This document shows, in pieces, positions 31,134 to 42,100 of a DNA stretch of 64,000 nucleotides. The stretch comes from Blastocladiella emersonii ATCC 22665 (lineage: Eukaryota > Blastocladiomycota > Blastocladiomycetes > Blastocladiales > Blastocladiaceae). The stretch's first letter is position 1. Each line of letters starts with the position of its first letter. The position numbers and the translations under genes were made by a program. The notes below the pieces were generated by a model, which was given only the letters and a program-made list of their open reading frames with translations, was not told the DNA's origin and ran no database searches. The stretch spans positions 1,116,001-1,180,000 of the forward strand of contig JANHCV010000001.1 of assembly GCA_025594325.1 (NCBI GenBank), read 5' to 3'.

Positions 31134-31436
31134 CGACAACGTCAATTCACTGAGCAAACTGTTTAAGGGCCCGTTTGGTTCCGGGGTGAATCAGGTGGAT
31201 CAATCGACTTTACACGGTCCGGTGTTCACCCAGCTGAAACGTGGCATTTTCACCCCGTCGTGTTCATCGCGGCGTTTGGTTCAACCCCCGGGTGAGCTGA
31301 ATGGAACCCTCGTCGCTGAATCGCCCGTCTGCTCGCCCCCGAAACCTTCAGGCTGTCCTCCCCGGCCTATATAAACGCCGTTTTCCTCCAAAGTAACTCG
31401 CTCTCTCTCCCCCGTCCTCCCTCAAAGCCGAAAAGA

Positions 31437-32566
31437 ATGGCTCCCCCGTCAAGCAAAAAGCGCGCTGGCCGTACGGCCATGTCCATCGAGGAGATCGTCA
31501 AGAACGTGCCCGAAATCCCGCCGCCGCCCGCCGATAGCGACGAGGATGCAGATGACGACGCTGCTGGGAGCGACGGCAACGCTGCTGTCACGCCGACCAA
31601 CCCGCTGCCGCCCGTGACCATCGCCAAGCCAAGCAAGCGCAAGGCCAGTGGCAGCAAGGCCAGCAGCGGCAAGGCCAGCGGCGGCAAGGCCACCTTCTGC
31701 TCCGCGTCGACCAACTTCCTCCTCGACCACTTCTGCAACCTCGCTGACGACGGCGTGCTCGGCGACAGCAACACGCTCAAGGCCCAGCACCGTGTGTCGA
31801 TTGCCCAGGCCCTGTCGGACGAGTTCAACATGCAGTTTACGGCGGAGCAGGTCAAGAACCGCGTGACATACGTACGCTTTGTCTTGCGGACACGCGTCAA
31901 CCGTAGCGCTAACAACGTCAGCGTTCGGCTCCAGCTTCGCACTTGTTTTCGCGCCGTAAAACGGCTTCTGTCGTACTCGGGCAACGGCTGCACCTGGAAT
32001 GAGGGTGAGTGCACGGTCGACGTGCCAGAGGAGTTCTGGAACGATCTCTCGGTACGTTTGTTCAATATCGTTACGCGTCAACTCGCGGCGAGCTAACAGC
32101 GCCTGGCCTGCTTCAATTGTAGGCAGAGCTCAAGGAGGAGCTGACTGCGGGCTGCAAGCCCTTCCCGTACTACAAGAAGGCCAACATGCTGTGGGGCAGC
32201 TCGACCGCCACCGGCAAGTACTCGCACCTCGAGCAGGACGGCAAGGAGTCTGGTGACGTGGAAGGTGTTGATGGTCAAGACGACGCGGCCCCCGCCAGCA
32301 AGCGCAGCCGCACTTCGGACAGCAGCTCGCGTCGCCTCTCGGACTCGGAATTCCTCATGGGCATCAAGGAGGTGTTCCAGAGCGTCTCAACCGCCGACTC
32401 CAAGCCCGTTCTGACCGCCGCACTTGAATGGGTCCAGGACGCGTACAATGACAATGAAGAGTACCAGATCGACGTCGCCACCCGCCTGACCGAGGATCAA
32501 GCGCTTCGCGTCATGGCCGTGTCCGAATCGAAGCGCAAGCGCGTCCTCGAGTTTTTCATTCAGTAG
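31437..32566 (+). CDS. Harbinger Myb/SANT-like accessory protein
   Basis: Exons 31437-31871, 31935-32051 and 32123-32566; 331 aa. The second protein of PIF/Harbinger elements, needed in characterised members to bring the transposase into the nucleus and to the ends. A Ser/Lys/Ala-rich N-terminus precedes a Myb/SANT-like domain: FLLDHFCNLADDG ... QVKNRVTY, LRTCFRAVKRLLSYSGNGCTW, then EFWNDLSAELKEEL and CKPFPYYKKANMLWG, the usual PFPYYD..I.G end. The domain is reconstructed across both introns (GTACGC...CAG and GTACGT...TAG), which supports the model. A charged C-terminus follows. Confidence 0.85.
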
Positions 32567-32722
32567 CTCTCTCGCACATGTCCCCCTCCCCTCGCGTTGC
32601 TTCCTGGCCTTGTTCTCGCCCATTTGTGTCCAATACATCTGGCTTTGTGTCCATCGTATCTTCAATCGTTACCCTTCGCTCGAAAATGACGCGACTCGTT
32701 GAGAAACGCGTGGTTCTCAAAG

Positions 32723-32731
32723 TGTCTCGCA
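32723..32731. promoter_or_regulatory. TGTCTCGCA motif between convergent transposon genes
   Basis: Exact motif followed by CGTCACGTGATTGATCGACG, i.e. CACGTG and GACGCGTC directly after it, with another GACGCGTC at about 32776. It sits between the 3' ends of the two Harbinger genes, an unexpected place for promoter-like DNA. Confidence 0.35.
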
Positions 32732-32879
32732 CGTCACGTGATTGATCGACGCGTCTCCACCGATGCCTTCTGACCTCAGCGACGCGTCAAATCATCTGGA
32801 ATCGCTTATCTAACGTTATAGTACTTGAAAAATCAGTATATTACAGCATGCATGCGGGTACAACAATTATTTCGCGCTT

Positions 32880-34197
32880 TCAAAGACGGGTCCCACGAGC
32901 GGCCATGACGCGCCTGTACTCGGTCCAAAGAACATTTGCGACGCGGTTCCGAAGCGAGATACCGCGCTGACGAGCTCCGTCCAGCGAGGCCTCGAGGACA
33001 GCGGCCTCGTCGTCCTCCTCGTTCTCGTCGTCCAGGGGCTCGCGCCCACGTACTGGCGCCTCACGCGCCGCGTCCCGCGCGCGCCGGAGCTCCGTCTCGG
33101 CGTCGCGAAAGAAGGCGTCGCCGCCTTGGTTCCACTTGTTGATCATGTTGTGCAGCGTGCAGAGCGCGTACACAAGCTTGACTTGAGTCTTGATTGGGTA
33201 GGCCGCGCCAATCGAGAGGACGCGGAACCGCTTCTTGAGCACGCCAAAGATATGCTCAATGGAGTTGCGGAGCGACGCGTGACGCAGATTGAAAAGCTCT
33301 TCGCGGTTCTTAACTCTACGTACGTTGGTGAAGCAGATGAGATGGCGCCAACGTGATGGTCATGGCAGTGAGAACGTACCCATCCTTGCCGCGGGCAAAC
33401 TCGCGAAGATGATAGCGGGTACCGCTGAAGGGCACGATGATGGACGTGCGGTTTGCGTAGCCGCCGTCGGCGAGGTAGAAGCGGCCGGCGGGGATCTTGA
33501 ACCCACGGGCGAAGGCGTCCGAGAGCACGCGCGAGTCGTGCGCCTTGCCCTCCCACCCTGCGAGAACGTAGGTGAAGTTCAAGTCAAAGTCGCAGGCAGC
33601 GAGGACATTTGAGGAGATGGTCCCCTTGCGGTTTCGGAACGAGTCGTGAAGCTTGGCGGGCACAACAAACGGGATGTGCGTTCCGCCAAGCGCGCCAACC
33701 GCGTTCTGGAACGGAGCGTATTTCGGGTCGTGGGCGATGCGCTCATGCACGGGCGTAGAATCGGACGGCTGGACAATGAACTCGGGCATCAGGCGGTACA
33801 GAGCGTCGAGCACCTGCTTCAGAACCCTGGACGCGGTCTCGCCAGAGATTTGGAACCGCTCCCTGAGGTTGCGGTTGGTGCTGCCCTCGCCGGCCATGAC
33901 AAGAAAAACCATGAAGCGCGCCTCGACGGACAGCTCGCGGCCGTCGGTGAGAAGGCCACGGTCGCGGAACAGGCGGCAGATGGCCTTGAAGGTCTCGCGG
34001 GGCATACGGGCGATTTCCGAAAAACGCGTTTTGCTGTTGCACGTCAGCAGCTCTTGAACCCACGACTCGCCAGAAAGCGTGGACGTGCGGATAGGCTCCC
34101 ACGAGCGGCGCTCGTTGCGCGCAGCGAGACGTCGCAGGAGAGCGAGGGCGGCCGTGAGCATGAGGCCGCGCAGCTTGCGGTTGTATCCCTTGCCCAT
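32880..34197 (-). CDS. PIF/Harbinger DDE transposase (probably inactive)
   Basis: Exons 34197-33380 and 33315-32880 (intron GTACGT...TAG, phase 2), 417 aa, normal length for the family. A helical DNA-binding N-terminus is followed by the DDE_Tnp_4 core: VGALGGTHIPF (normally GA.DGTHI), AHDSRVL, YLADGGYAN, then FNLRHASLRNSIEHIFGVLKKRF with the catalytic Glu, and YALCTLHNMIN. The first catalytic Asp is Gly (codon 33687-33685), so cleavage should be lost although the frame is intact. The exon junction falls inside the conserved block before NREELFNLRH. Confidence 0.88.
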
Positions 34198-34518
34198 GTT
34201 GTTTGAGGGCTCGAGAACACGATGCGTGAGGTTAGGTGTTGATTCGTTGCAATAAGTGCGGCTGCAAAGAGGTGGGAAAGATTTTATTGCGGGGGGGGGG
34301 GGGGGGAGGGGCGTTCATCCAGCGGGGCGTTTGGTTCGCACGGCCGCTGAGATGAACGGGGGTGAGGTGAAACGTGGCAACTTTTTCAGCTGATCCACCT
34401 GATCTGAACCAAACGGACCCTAAATGAAGACAAAAAGAATCCATGTTGTTCAACCAAAAACTCATCACGCGAACTCTCGACTCGTCACACACACACACTC
34501 TGCGCGTCCTCCACGCGC

Positions 34519-37500
34519 TCACTCCATTCGCACACCGACCTGGCGCGCGCGGTCCACGACGCGGCGCGCCTCGTCAACCACGCTGTACGCATGCTGGTTG
34601 CTTGACAGCAGCGTGTGACTGCCGCCGCCGATGGTCGCGCCGCACTCGGGGCACCGGCTCTGCGTCATGGCCATGCCGCAGTCGCCGATGCTGTACAGGT
34701 GGCCGTTCGGGCAGCGGTACCAGTGGCCGATACGCGCGAGCTCGGGGATCGCGAGGATCACCTGCGCGATCTCGAGCGCCTCAGGGCTCACGCCGTCCTT
34801 GGCCGCGCGCACGAACGAGTCGAACTGGTCCGTGTACTGCTGCAGCAGGTCCGTGTACTCGCGACGGCGGTCGCGCACGTTCTCGACCTCAGCTGCGACC
34901 GCGGCCATGCGCTCCGCCAGCGCCTCGTTGGACAGGTTCTCCGACGCGAACTCGGACGCGTTGGGAGCGCGGGGGAGCGGCAGGACCTGCGCGACGAGGG
35001 CGTGGTACTGCGGGATGAGGTCGTTGGCGCGGCCCGAGAGCTTGATGATCTCCTCGCGCAGCGCCGTGGCCACCGGCGACGGCTCGGCGGCGCCGCCGAA
35101 AGCGCCGAGGCCGTACTCCTTGCTCAGCGCCTTGGACAGGACCTGGACCAACGACTTGTAGGCGGCGAGCCGCTCGAGCGAGATATCGAGCACGCGGAAC
35201 AGCGCGCCCGTCTCCTCGAAGATCTTGGTCGCGAGGGCCAGGTCGTTGAGCGCGTTGCTGAACGCCGTGCGCGCGCCGGCGAGGTTGCCCTCGCGGCCGA
35301 GCGCCTCGCACGTGTGACGGCGGACGCGCGCGCGCAGGAACACGGCCTTGGACTCCTCGACCTCGAATTGGCGCACGACGACCGTGTCGCGAATGAGCTG
35401 GACCATGGACGGCGGCAGGTCCGGGTTGGTCGACGCCTTCCAGCACGCGTCGTGCAGTCGCCGTGTCGGGTCCGAGCGCAGCGCCTTGACGAACTTGGCA
35501 ATCTTCTCGGTGACGACCATGGCACGCTTGTGGATGACGGACGACGCGCTGGGCGGCGGCGGCGGCGGGTTGGCGCGAGCGCCGCGAGCGCCACGCGTTG
35601 CCGGCGGCACCTGGACGGGAATGTCGATCGGGTTGCTGCAGAACTCGCCAAACGACTCGACGTCAGCCGCGAGCTGGCGCAGCTCGGCCGAGAACACCTG
35701 CGACTGCTGCAGCTCGTTGACGAGCACGACGGCGCGCTTGAGCGCGCGGCCGTACCGCTTGGCGTCGGCCGACCGGATCGGCGCGCGGCACGTTGGGCAC
35801 GTCGGCGTCTGCTTGAGCACCTCGTCGTCCTCGTCGTCATAGTCCTGGGGCGGGCGCGCGCGGACCCACGCGCCGCCGAGCTTGACGTAGAACTTGTCGA
35901 GGTGCACGATGCCGTCGAGCGTCTCGACGGTCAGGACGTGGCCGCAGCCGAGGATCAGCACCGGCGACACGTCGAGATCGACCTCGCCGTACGTCTCGAA
36001 CATGACGTAGTCGACCATCTGGCCCAGGACCGTCTCCGAGGCGCACTGCTGGCAAAACGCGGGCGTAGGACACCGCTCGCCGCAGATCGATGGGCACCGG
36101 TGGCCGCAGGAGAGGAGCTTCTCGCAACGCCTATCACATGGCGTACGGACGCAGGGCGCCCCGCAGGGCAACGGGCAGCATCCCTCGTGTGCACAAGACC
36201 ACGTACACCATTCCAAGCACGCGATACAAGGCGAGGAGCACCGGCGCGTGCACTCGCCATGGTCGCACGCGGTCGCCGAACAAGCGCGTGAACATGGAGG
36301 GCAGGACGCCGCCGGCCCCGCCGGGTGCGAGGAACAAACGATTTCGCAGTCGTGTTTGCAGTGCAGGGTCTTCCCGCAGCGCGTCGAACATGGCGGGTGC
36401 GTCGTAGACTTACCCGTGACCTGGTCGCGCTTCGTGCAGGCCGAGCAGCTGGCCCGACAAAAGTGCGTCTCGCCGCCGGTCCCGCAATCGAGCGGCGCGT
36501 TGCAAACGCACGGGCACGGGCGTAGGTCGGCGTCGGCCGAGCACTCGACGGCGATGGTGTGGCCGCAGAACCGCTGCTTCTCGACCTTGACCTTGCACTT
36601 GACGGCGGCCAGGTCCTGGAGCTCGTGGCACCGCGCGCGGTACGCGTGGCCGCAGCCGGGCAGCGTCACCTCGTCGTCGGCGGGCTCGAGGCACGGGCCG
36701 CAGGCCTCCCAGCATAATTTTTGGCATGGGTGCCTGCAGGAGTCCCGCAGCCGGGCGCAGTCGCGCGTGCACCGGGCCAGCGCGTGGTCCGGGTCGTCGG
36801 CGTGGCATTTGCGCGAGCACGTGTGCCCGCAGCCGAGGCGGGCCGTACAGGGCCTGTTACAGCCGCCATCGGGCGCGAGGAGGCGCAGCGAGTCGGCGTC
36901 GACGACCTGGCGCACGTCGTCGGGGTGCCGCTGGCACTGGATCTCGAGGACGGGGCCGATCAGCTGCTTGGGCTCCATGATGTTGACGAGGCGCGTCCAC
37001 AGGTCCGACTTGGCCTGGAACAGGCGCGCGTTGCCGACGAGGTACATGCCCATGCGTGCGCGGGACAGCATCACGTTGACGCGGTTGACGATGCCGACGA
37101 ACCCGATACCCGAGTCCTCCATGTTGTCGTTGAGCGTCGAGCGGACCAGCGAGATGAGCACAATGTCCGACTCCTCGCCCTGGTAGTTGTCGATGCACGC
37201 GACGCGGATGCACGAGCGCAGGTCGATCTGGCGGATGGCCGGCCCGTTGTTGTTGTTGGCCGTGGCCTGGTCGTCGCCGTCGTCGCCCGTCGCGAGCATC
37301 ACGTCGTCCTCGTCGCGCTCGCCGACCGCGACGAACAGCTTGCGGCCCGCCATCTTCTCGCGGATCAGGAGCAGCTGGCCAATGTACGGCGTGAGCACGA
37401 CGAGCTGGTTGTGGTCGTAGCCCTGCTTGAGGAAGTACTCGACGAGGGCCACGATCATGTCGGCCTCAAACTCGTTGGAGTGCGACTGGGACGCGAACTC

Positions 37501-40500
37501 CTCCTTGACCGACCGCTGGTGGTACTCGTGCGACAGGAAGAACACGTCCTTGACCATGCCGCGGACGGGCGGGCGGCCGAGCGTGTTGTCGCCGTCCTTG
37601 AGGTGCGGGTAGATGCCGCCGAGCCGGATGAACTGCGAGATCTCGGGCTTCATGCGGCGCTGGTACTGCAGCATCACGTACGGCAGCGTGGGCGGGATCT
37701 GCGGGCGCTCGGCGATGATGAGGCGCTCGAACAGCGACACGTTGAACCGGTACGCGGCGCCGCGCTTGGACCCGACACACAGCTCGTACTCGTTGACCTT
37801 GGGGCGCAGCTGCTTGTGGTCGCCGATCAGGATGAGCTGGTGCACGCTGCGGTGGAGCGCAGCGAGGATGTGGGCCTCGAGCACCTCGCCGGCCTCCTCG
37901 CAGATGATGATCTTGGGGCGGAGGCTGCGCATGATGTGCTGGTTCTTGGCGGCGCCCGTGGTGGTCATGCCGACGATGCGCTTGTTGCGCAGGGCCTGCA
38001 CGTCGCGCGTCTCGAGCATCGACTTGACCTGGCGGCGGAGCTCGTCCGACTTGTTGCGCAGCGAGCGGAGGTTGCGCTGGTGCTCGTCGAGCAGGTGCTG
38101 GTGCATGTACTCGGCCAGCGTCGCGCGCTCCGTGAGCGTCAGCGACCACACGTCGTCGATGGCCGCGAGCTCGGCGAGGTCGCGGTCGGGGCCCGTGTGC
38201 AGCGCGCGCGAGCGGCTCTCGAGCAGCGCCGCCTCGACGTCAATGGGCGCGGCCACCTCGACGGGACCGGGCAGCGCGTCCTCGTCGTACTCGGCGTTGA
38301 GGTCCATGGGCGCGACGACGAGCCCGCGCGCCGCTGCGGCGGCCTGGTTGAGGTGGTCGAGGTGGTCGAGCGCGGCGGCAAACTCGTCGTCGCCGCCGTC
38401 GACCTCGGCCGCGGCCTCGTTCCTGTCGTCGTGGTCGGCGAGCGCCGAGTACGCGTTGGCACGCGCCGCGGCGGCCGTAGCGGCGGCAGCCTTGGCCTGC
38501 TCCTTGCGGGCGCGGTTGGCGGCCTTGCGCGCGTTCTGCTCGGCGACCTTGAGGTCGTGGCCCGTGAGCCAGGCACGGATCCACGAGCCCGAAAAGTTCT
38601 TGGACGCAATCGACTGGGCCTGCGAGCGGAACACGACGCGGAGGGCGTGCCACGCCTCGCGCGTGTCGAGCGACGAGAGGTCCTTGGCCATGGCGTCCGA
38701 CAGCTCGCGCGTGATCTCGCCGAGCTTCTCCTCGAGCTGCTCGAGGTTGGCGCGGAACTCGCGCGACGACCACCGCTCGGGCCGGTATGCCTCGAGGTCC
38801 GGGTCGGGCCGGCTGCCGATGCGGACGAGCGATTTGATGCCGACGCGGAGCAGGTCCTTGAGGAACTGGTCGAGGGCGTGGTTGGTGTAACAGATCACGA
38901 GGATCGGGAACTGGTCGGCGTCGAACTTGGTCAGCGCCTCGACAATGTTGACGCCGACGTGCGACTTGCCCGTGCCGGGCGGGCCCTCGATGCACGACAC
39001 GTTGCTCGACAGGGCGCGGAGGAGCGCGCTCGCCTGCGACTCGTCGAGCTTGGACCGGCGAGCGAGTGTCGCCGTGACCTCGTCGAGCTCGCCGTCGCGC
39101 GACGGGGTAAAGTAGATCGGGCCGTCCTCGGGGTCGTCGGGCTTGGCGAGGAACGACAGGTCGAAGCGGAACCCGGGCGAGCGCGCGTACAGGGGCAGCT
39201 CGATAGCCTCGCCCGTGGCCGTCGGCGGGACCGCGGGGCACAGGATCTCGGGGAACGGCAGGTCCGTGGCGGTCATGCCCTGGAGCGACTCGAGGATCGG
39301 GCGGTACGCCTCGAACAGCATGCCGCGGAACTCGAGCAGGTAGATGCGGTGGCGCTTCCACTTGCCGGCGTGCGCGTTGGCGCGGGCGGCGCTCAGCAGC
39401 GCGGGCGGCACGTCGCGGTCGCCAAACGACAGGGTGAGGTGGGCGAGCTCCGGGTACGGCGGCTTGAGACTCTTCTTGTCGCGCGGGTCGAAGCCGCGCT
39501 CGGCGACCGTCGCGAACGTGACCTGGTAGCCCTCGCCGGCCATGCCGGGGAACACGACCGCGACCATGTTCTGCCACTGCAGGCACCGGTCCCAGAACAG
39601 CACGTAGCTGGCCTGGTTGCGCATCGACCGAGCCGGGATCGCGAACTTGAGGCCGAGGACGATGCCGAACTTGGCGTCGAACTTCGTCTCCTCAATCAGC
39701 GGCTGTACGTCCGTGTACACCATGAGGTCGGCGGCGGCGCCCTTCTGGACGGCCTTGAAGCGACCGCTCTCCTGGCGGTGCTGGCCGCGGCCGATCGTGT
39801 CGAGGAACAGGCGCACGCCGGCCTTGGCGGCGGCGAGGAAGTCGTATCGGAGGAGGCGGAAGTGCGAGTCGAGGAGGCGGTCAGGGCCGGGCGGGAGCCA
39901 GTGGGCGTTGAGCTCGAGCTGCAGGTTCCCGGGGAGCCGCGGCGGCGCCTCGCAGAGGATCTCGTCCATGGTGGGCAGGACCGAGATCTGGCGAAAGTCC
40001 GGGTCGTCGTTGTCGTGGTCGTGCGCGGGCGGCGCGAGCTGCTCGAACGGCCACGGGTCGTCGCGCAGCTGGTCGGCGCGGTCCTGCGCCTCGCGCTTGA
40101 GCTTGAGCTGCTCGGCCATCTGCTCCTTGAGCGAGCCGCCGCCGAGGACCTGGCGCTTGGCGCTGGCGAGCAGCATGCGGGTGAACTGCACCGCGTGCGG
40201 CGACTCGACCATGAACGGCTTGGCGGCAAAGACGCCGTTCTCGATGGCGGCGGCCCAGTCGTCGATCAGCGGCTCGACCATGTCGAACACGTCCTTGACG
40301 TAGGCCTTGGTCGCCGGGTCGGCGAACCGCATCGTGTACTGCTCGAGGAACTTGAGGAAGGGGTCGAAGACCTGGGCGAACGAGTGCGGCACAAACTGGT
40401 CCTTGGTGCGCGGCGAGTCGACGAACCGGCGGTCCTCGAGCGTGCGCTGCGCGAGCGCCTCGGTGGTGCACGCCAGGAACTGCAGGATGAAGTTGTCGCG

Positions 40501-41546
40501 CGCCGGGTGGACGGCGCTGAACAGGAGCTGCGTCTTCTCGCGCAGCGTCGACTGCTCGACGTTGCGGTGCGCGAGGACGTAGAGCATCGGCAGCAGGACG
40601 CGCTGGAACGAGACCATGGACGCGCCGGGCACGCGCGACGAGCCGGCGGCGATCGAGTAGGTTGTACACTGCGCGAGCTGGAGGAGCGCGCGCAGCGGCA
40701 GGCTGGCCGGGTCGAGCTCCATGAGCAGCTCCGTGGGCGTGGACCCGAGCTGGCGCAGGAGCTCGGCGAGGAAGCGCGCGGCGTTGTCGTTGTCGATGGC
40801 GGCGCCGTACTGCGGCGCGAGGTTCGGGTTGCGCACGCGGTCCATGGCGATGACGGGCGGCGCCGTGAGGTACAGGATGGCGACGTTGTCGACGACGTTG
40901 GGCGAGGCGACGAGGTCGCGCAGGCGGTCCTTGAGCTGCGTGCGCACGCCGGACGTCGACGTGCTGCACACGGCCGGGTCGTGCGAGTACTTGCACCCGT
41001 CACCGAACTTGCAGGTGCCGAACTTGGCAAACTGCGGGCACGCCGCGACAGCTGTGATGGTGAGCCGTGATCGGTCAGTGATGGGGCGATCAACGCTGCG
41101 AGCGAGCGACGAGAACGTACCCTGCACCACCTGGAGGTCCTCGGCGTGGCCGTGCGAGAAACGGCAGTTGTCGCCAAATCGACAGTTGCCGGCGAGAAAG
41201 GCGTTGCACACTACGAGGTACGCGTCGTGTCGGTCAGTGCCGTACGGCGAGCGATCCCGAGTACTGTATGATGATGCGTACGTCGAGCAGGCTGGCCGTT
41301 GTTCCCGTTGGTGTTGCCCGAACCGCCGCGGCCGCCTCGGCCGCGACCGGCACCGCCACGACCACCGCCGGCGCCACCGCGTCCGCCGTAGTTGCTGTTG
41401 TTGTTGCTGGAACTGCTGCCAGGATCGCGGCCGCCGCTGCTGTTGTTGTGGCCGCCGCGCCCGCCGCCACCGCGGCCTCGGTCGCCATGACCTCCGCCGC
41501 GGCCGCGCGGGCTGTTGGTGCCGCCGCCGCGTGGGACGGTCACCAT
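34519..41546 (-). CDS. ZNFX1-like helicase with CCCH, NF-X1 and RZ zinc fingers
   Basis: Exons 41546-41282, 41210-41121 and 41051-34519; 2295 aa. N-terminus Gly/Arg/Asn-rich (RGG type), then two CCCH fingers split across introns (CNAFLAGNCRFGDNCRFSH and CPQFAKFGTCKFGDGCKYSH). An SF1 (UPF1-like) helicase follows: GPPGTGKS near residue 807, CYTNHALDQFL, IICEEAGE near 1168, LIGDHKQLRP, VLTPYIGQ, DNYQGEESDIV, NRVNVMLSRAR. Then about 280 residues of NF-X1 fingers. The C-terminus has an RZ finger (WYRCPNGHLYSIGDCG ... CPECGATIGG), as in animal ZNFX1 and RNF213. Animal and worm relatives act in antiviral sensing and small-RNA inheritance in germ granules. A role in RNA surveillance here is inference. 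Confidence 0.9.
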
Positions 41547-42100
41547 GGTGATGGGGTTGCTGATGAGGCTGAGCTGCTGCGTGTGTCTGCGTTGACTGCG
41601 AGGGAGGTGCGCTCGTGCAGCGGATCGTCACGGCGAGCGAGGGCGAGCGAGGACGAGCGACGAGCTGCTGCCCGCGGCGAACACGGCGGACTGCTCGTCG
41701 AGCGAGCGTCGCGTTGGGCCGCATGTGCGTCCAAGTCGTGTCCATGCGGCCAACGCGCTGCATGGGCGCGAAGAGGAAGGTGGTCGTCGGTGCCATGCGG
41801 GCGGTGGGTCGGGTGGCGCAGCGCGGAGTGGTCGCGGCTTGGGAGCGCATCCTCGGATCCTCGCGAGAGAAGGGACCGCTCCCCGACGCGTTTGCACACA
41901 TCCTCCGAGACTGCTCAACTGCCTTACGGTGACAGAGGTGTGTGACGAGACAACGCGCCGGGCGACGACGCGTCGTCTGTCTCGCGCCGGTTGCGAGACA
42001 GCAGCGCGTCGTGGCGCCAGATCAGCGGGCGAGCTGCGAGACTAGCGCAACGACTGAGACGATAGCGCAACATGTTCATAAAGAATCTTCACTTGCCCAG
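41547..42100. promoter_or_regulatory. Upstream region of ZNFX1-like gene with three motif copies
   Basis: 554 bp without a supported gene, although long GC-driven frames cross it. TGTCTCGCG at 41978-41986 and TGCGAGACA at 41992-42000 form an inverted pair only 14 bp apart, preceded by ACGACGCGTCGT at about 41967-41978; a further TGCGAGACT is at 42035-42043. The cluster is about 430 bp upstream of the ZNFX1-like start and 55 bp past the stop of the next gene. Confidence 0.4.

Larger units (their letters stand above)
31167..34420. mobile_element. PIF/Harbinger DNA transposon with TAA target duplication
   Basis: Ends GGGCCCGTTTGGTTC (left) and GGGTCCGTTTGGTTC (right, reverse complement) match at 14 of 15 bases. 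ATCAGGTGGATCA follows in both, and weaker similarity continues for about 100 bp. The 3-bp target duplication TAA is at 31164-31166 and 34421-34423, as expected for PIF/Harbinger. It carries the two genes typical of the superfamily, a Myb/SANT-like protein and a DDE transposase, in convergent orientation. Both use the host-like GTACGC/GTACGT donors. One catalytic Asp of the transposase is lost. Confidence 0.9.

Noticed and set aside
36721..41070. 1449-codon open frame antisense to the ZNFX1-like gene
   Set aside because: Composition of rotated Arg/Val/Ala/Glu typical of antisense in very GC-rich coding DNA; no motif, and the sense frame has full helicase and zinc-finger motifs.
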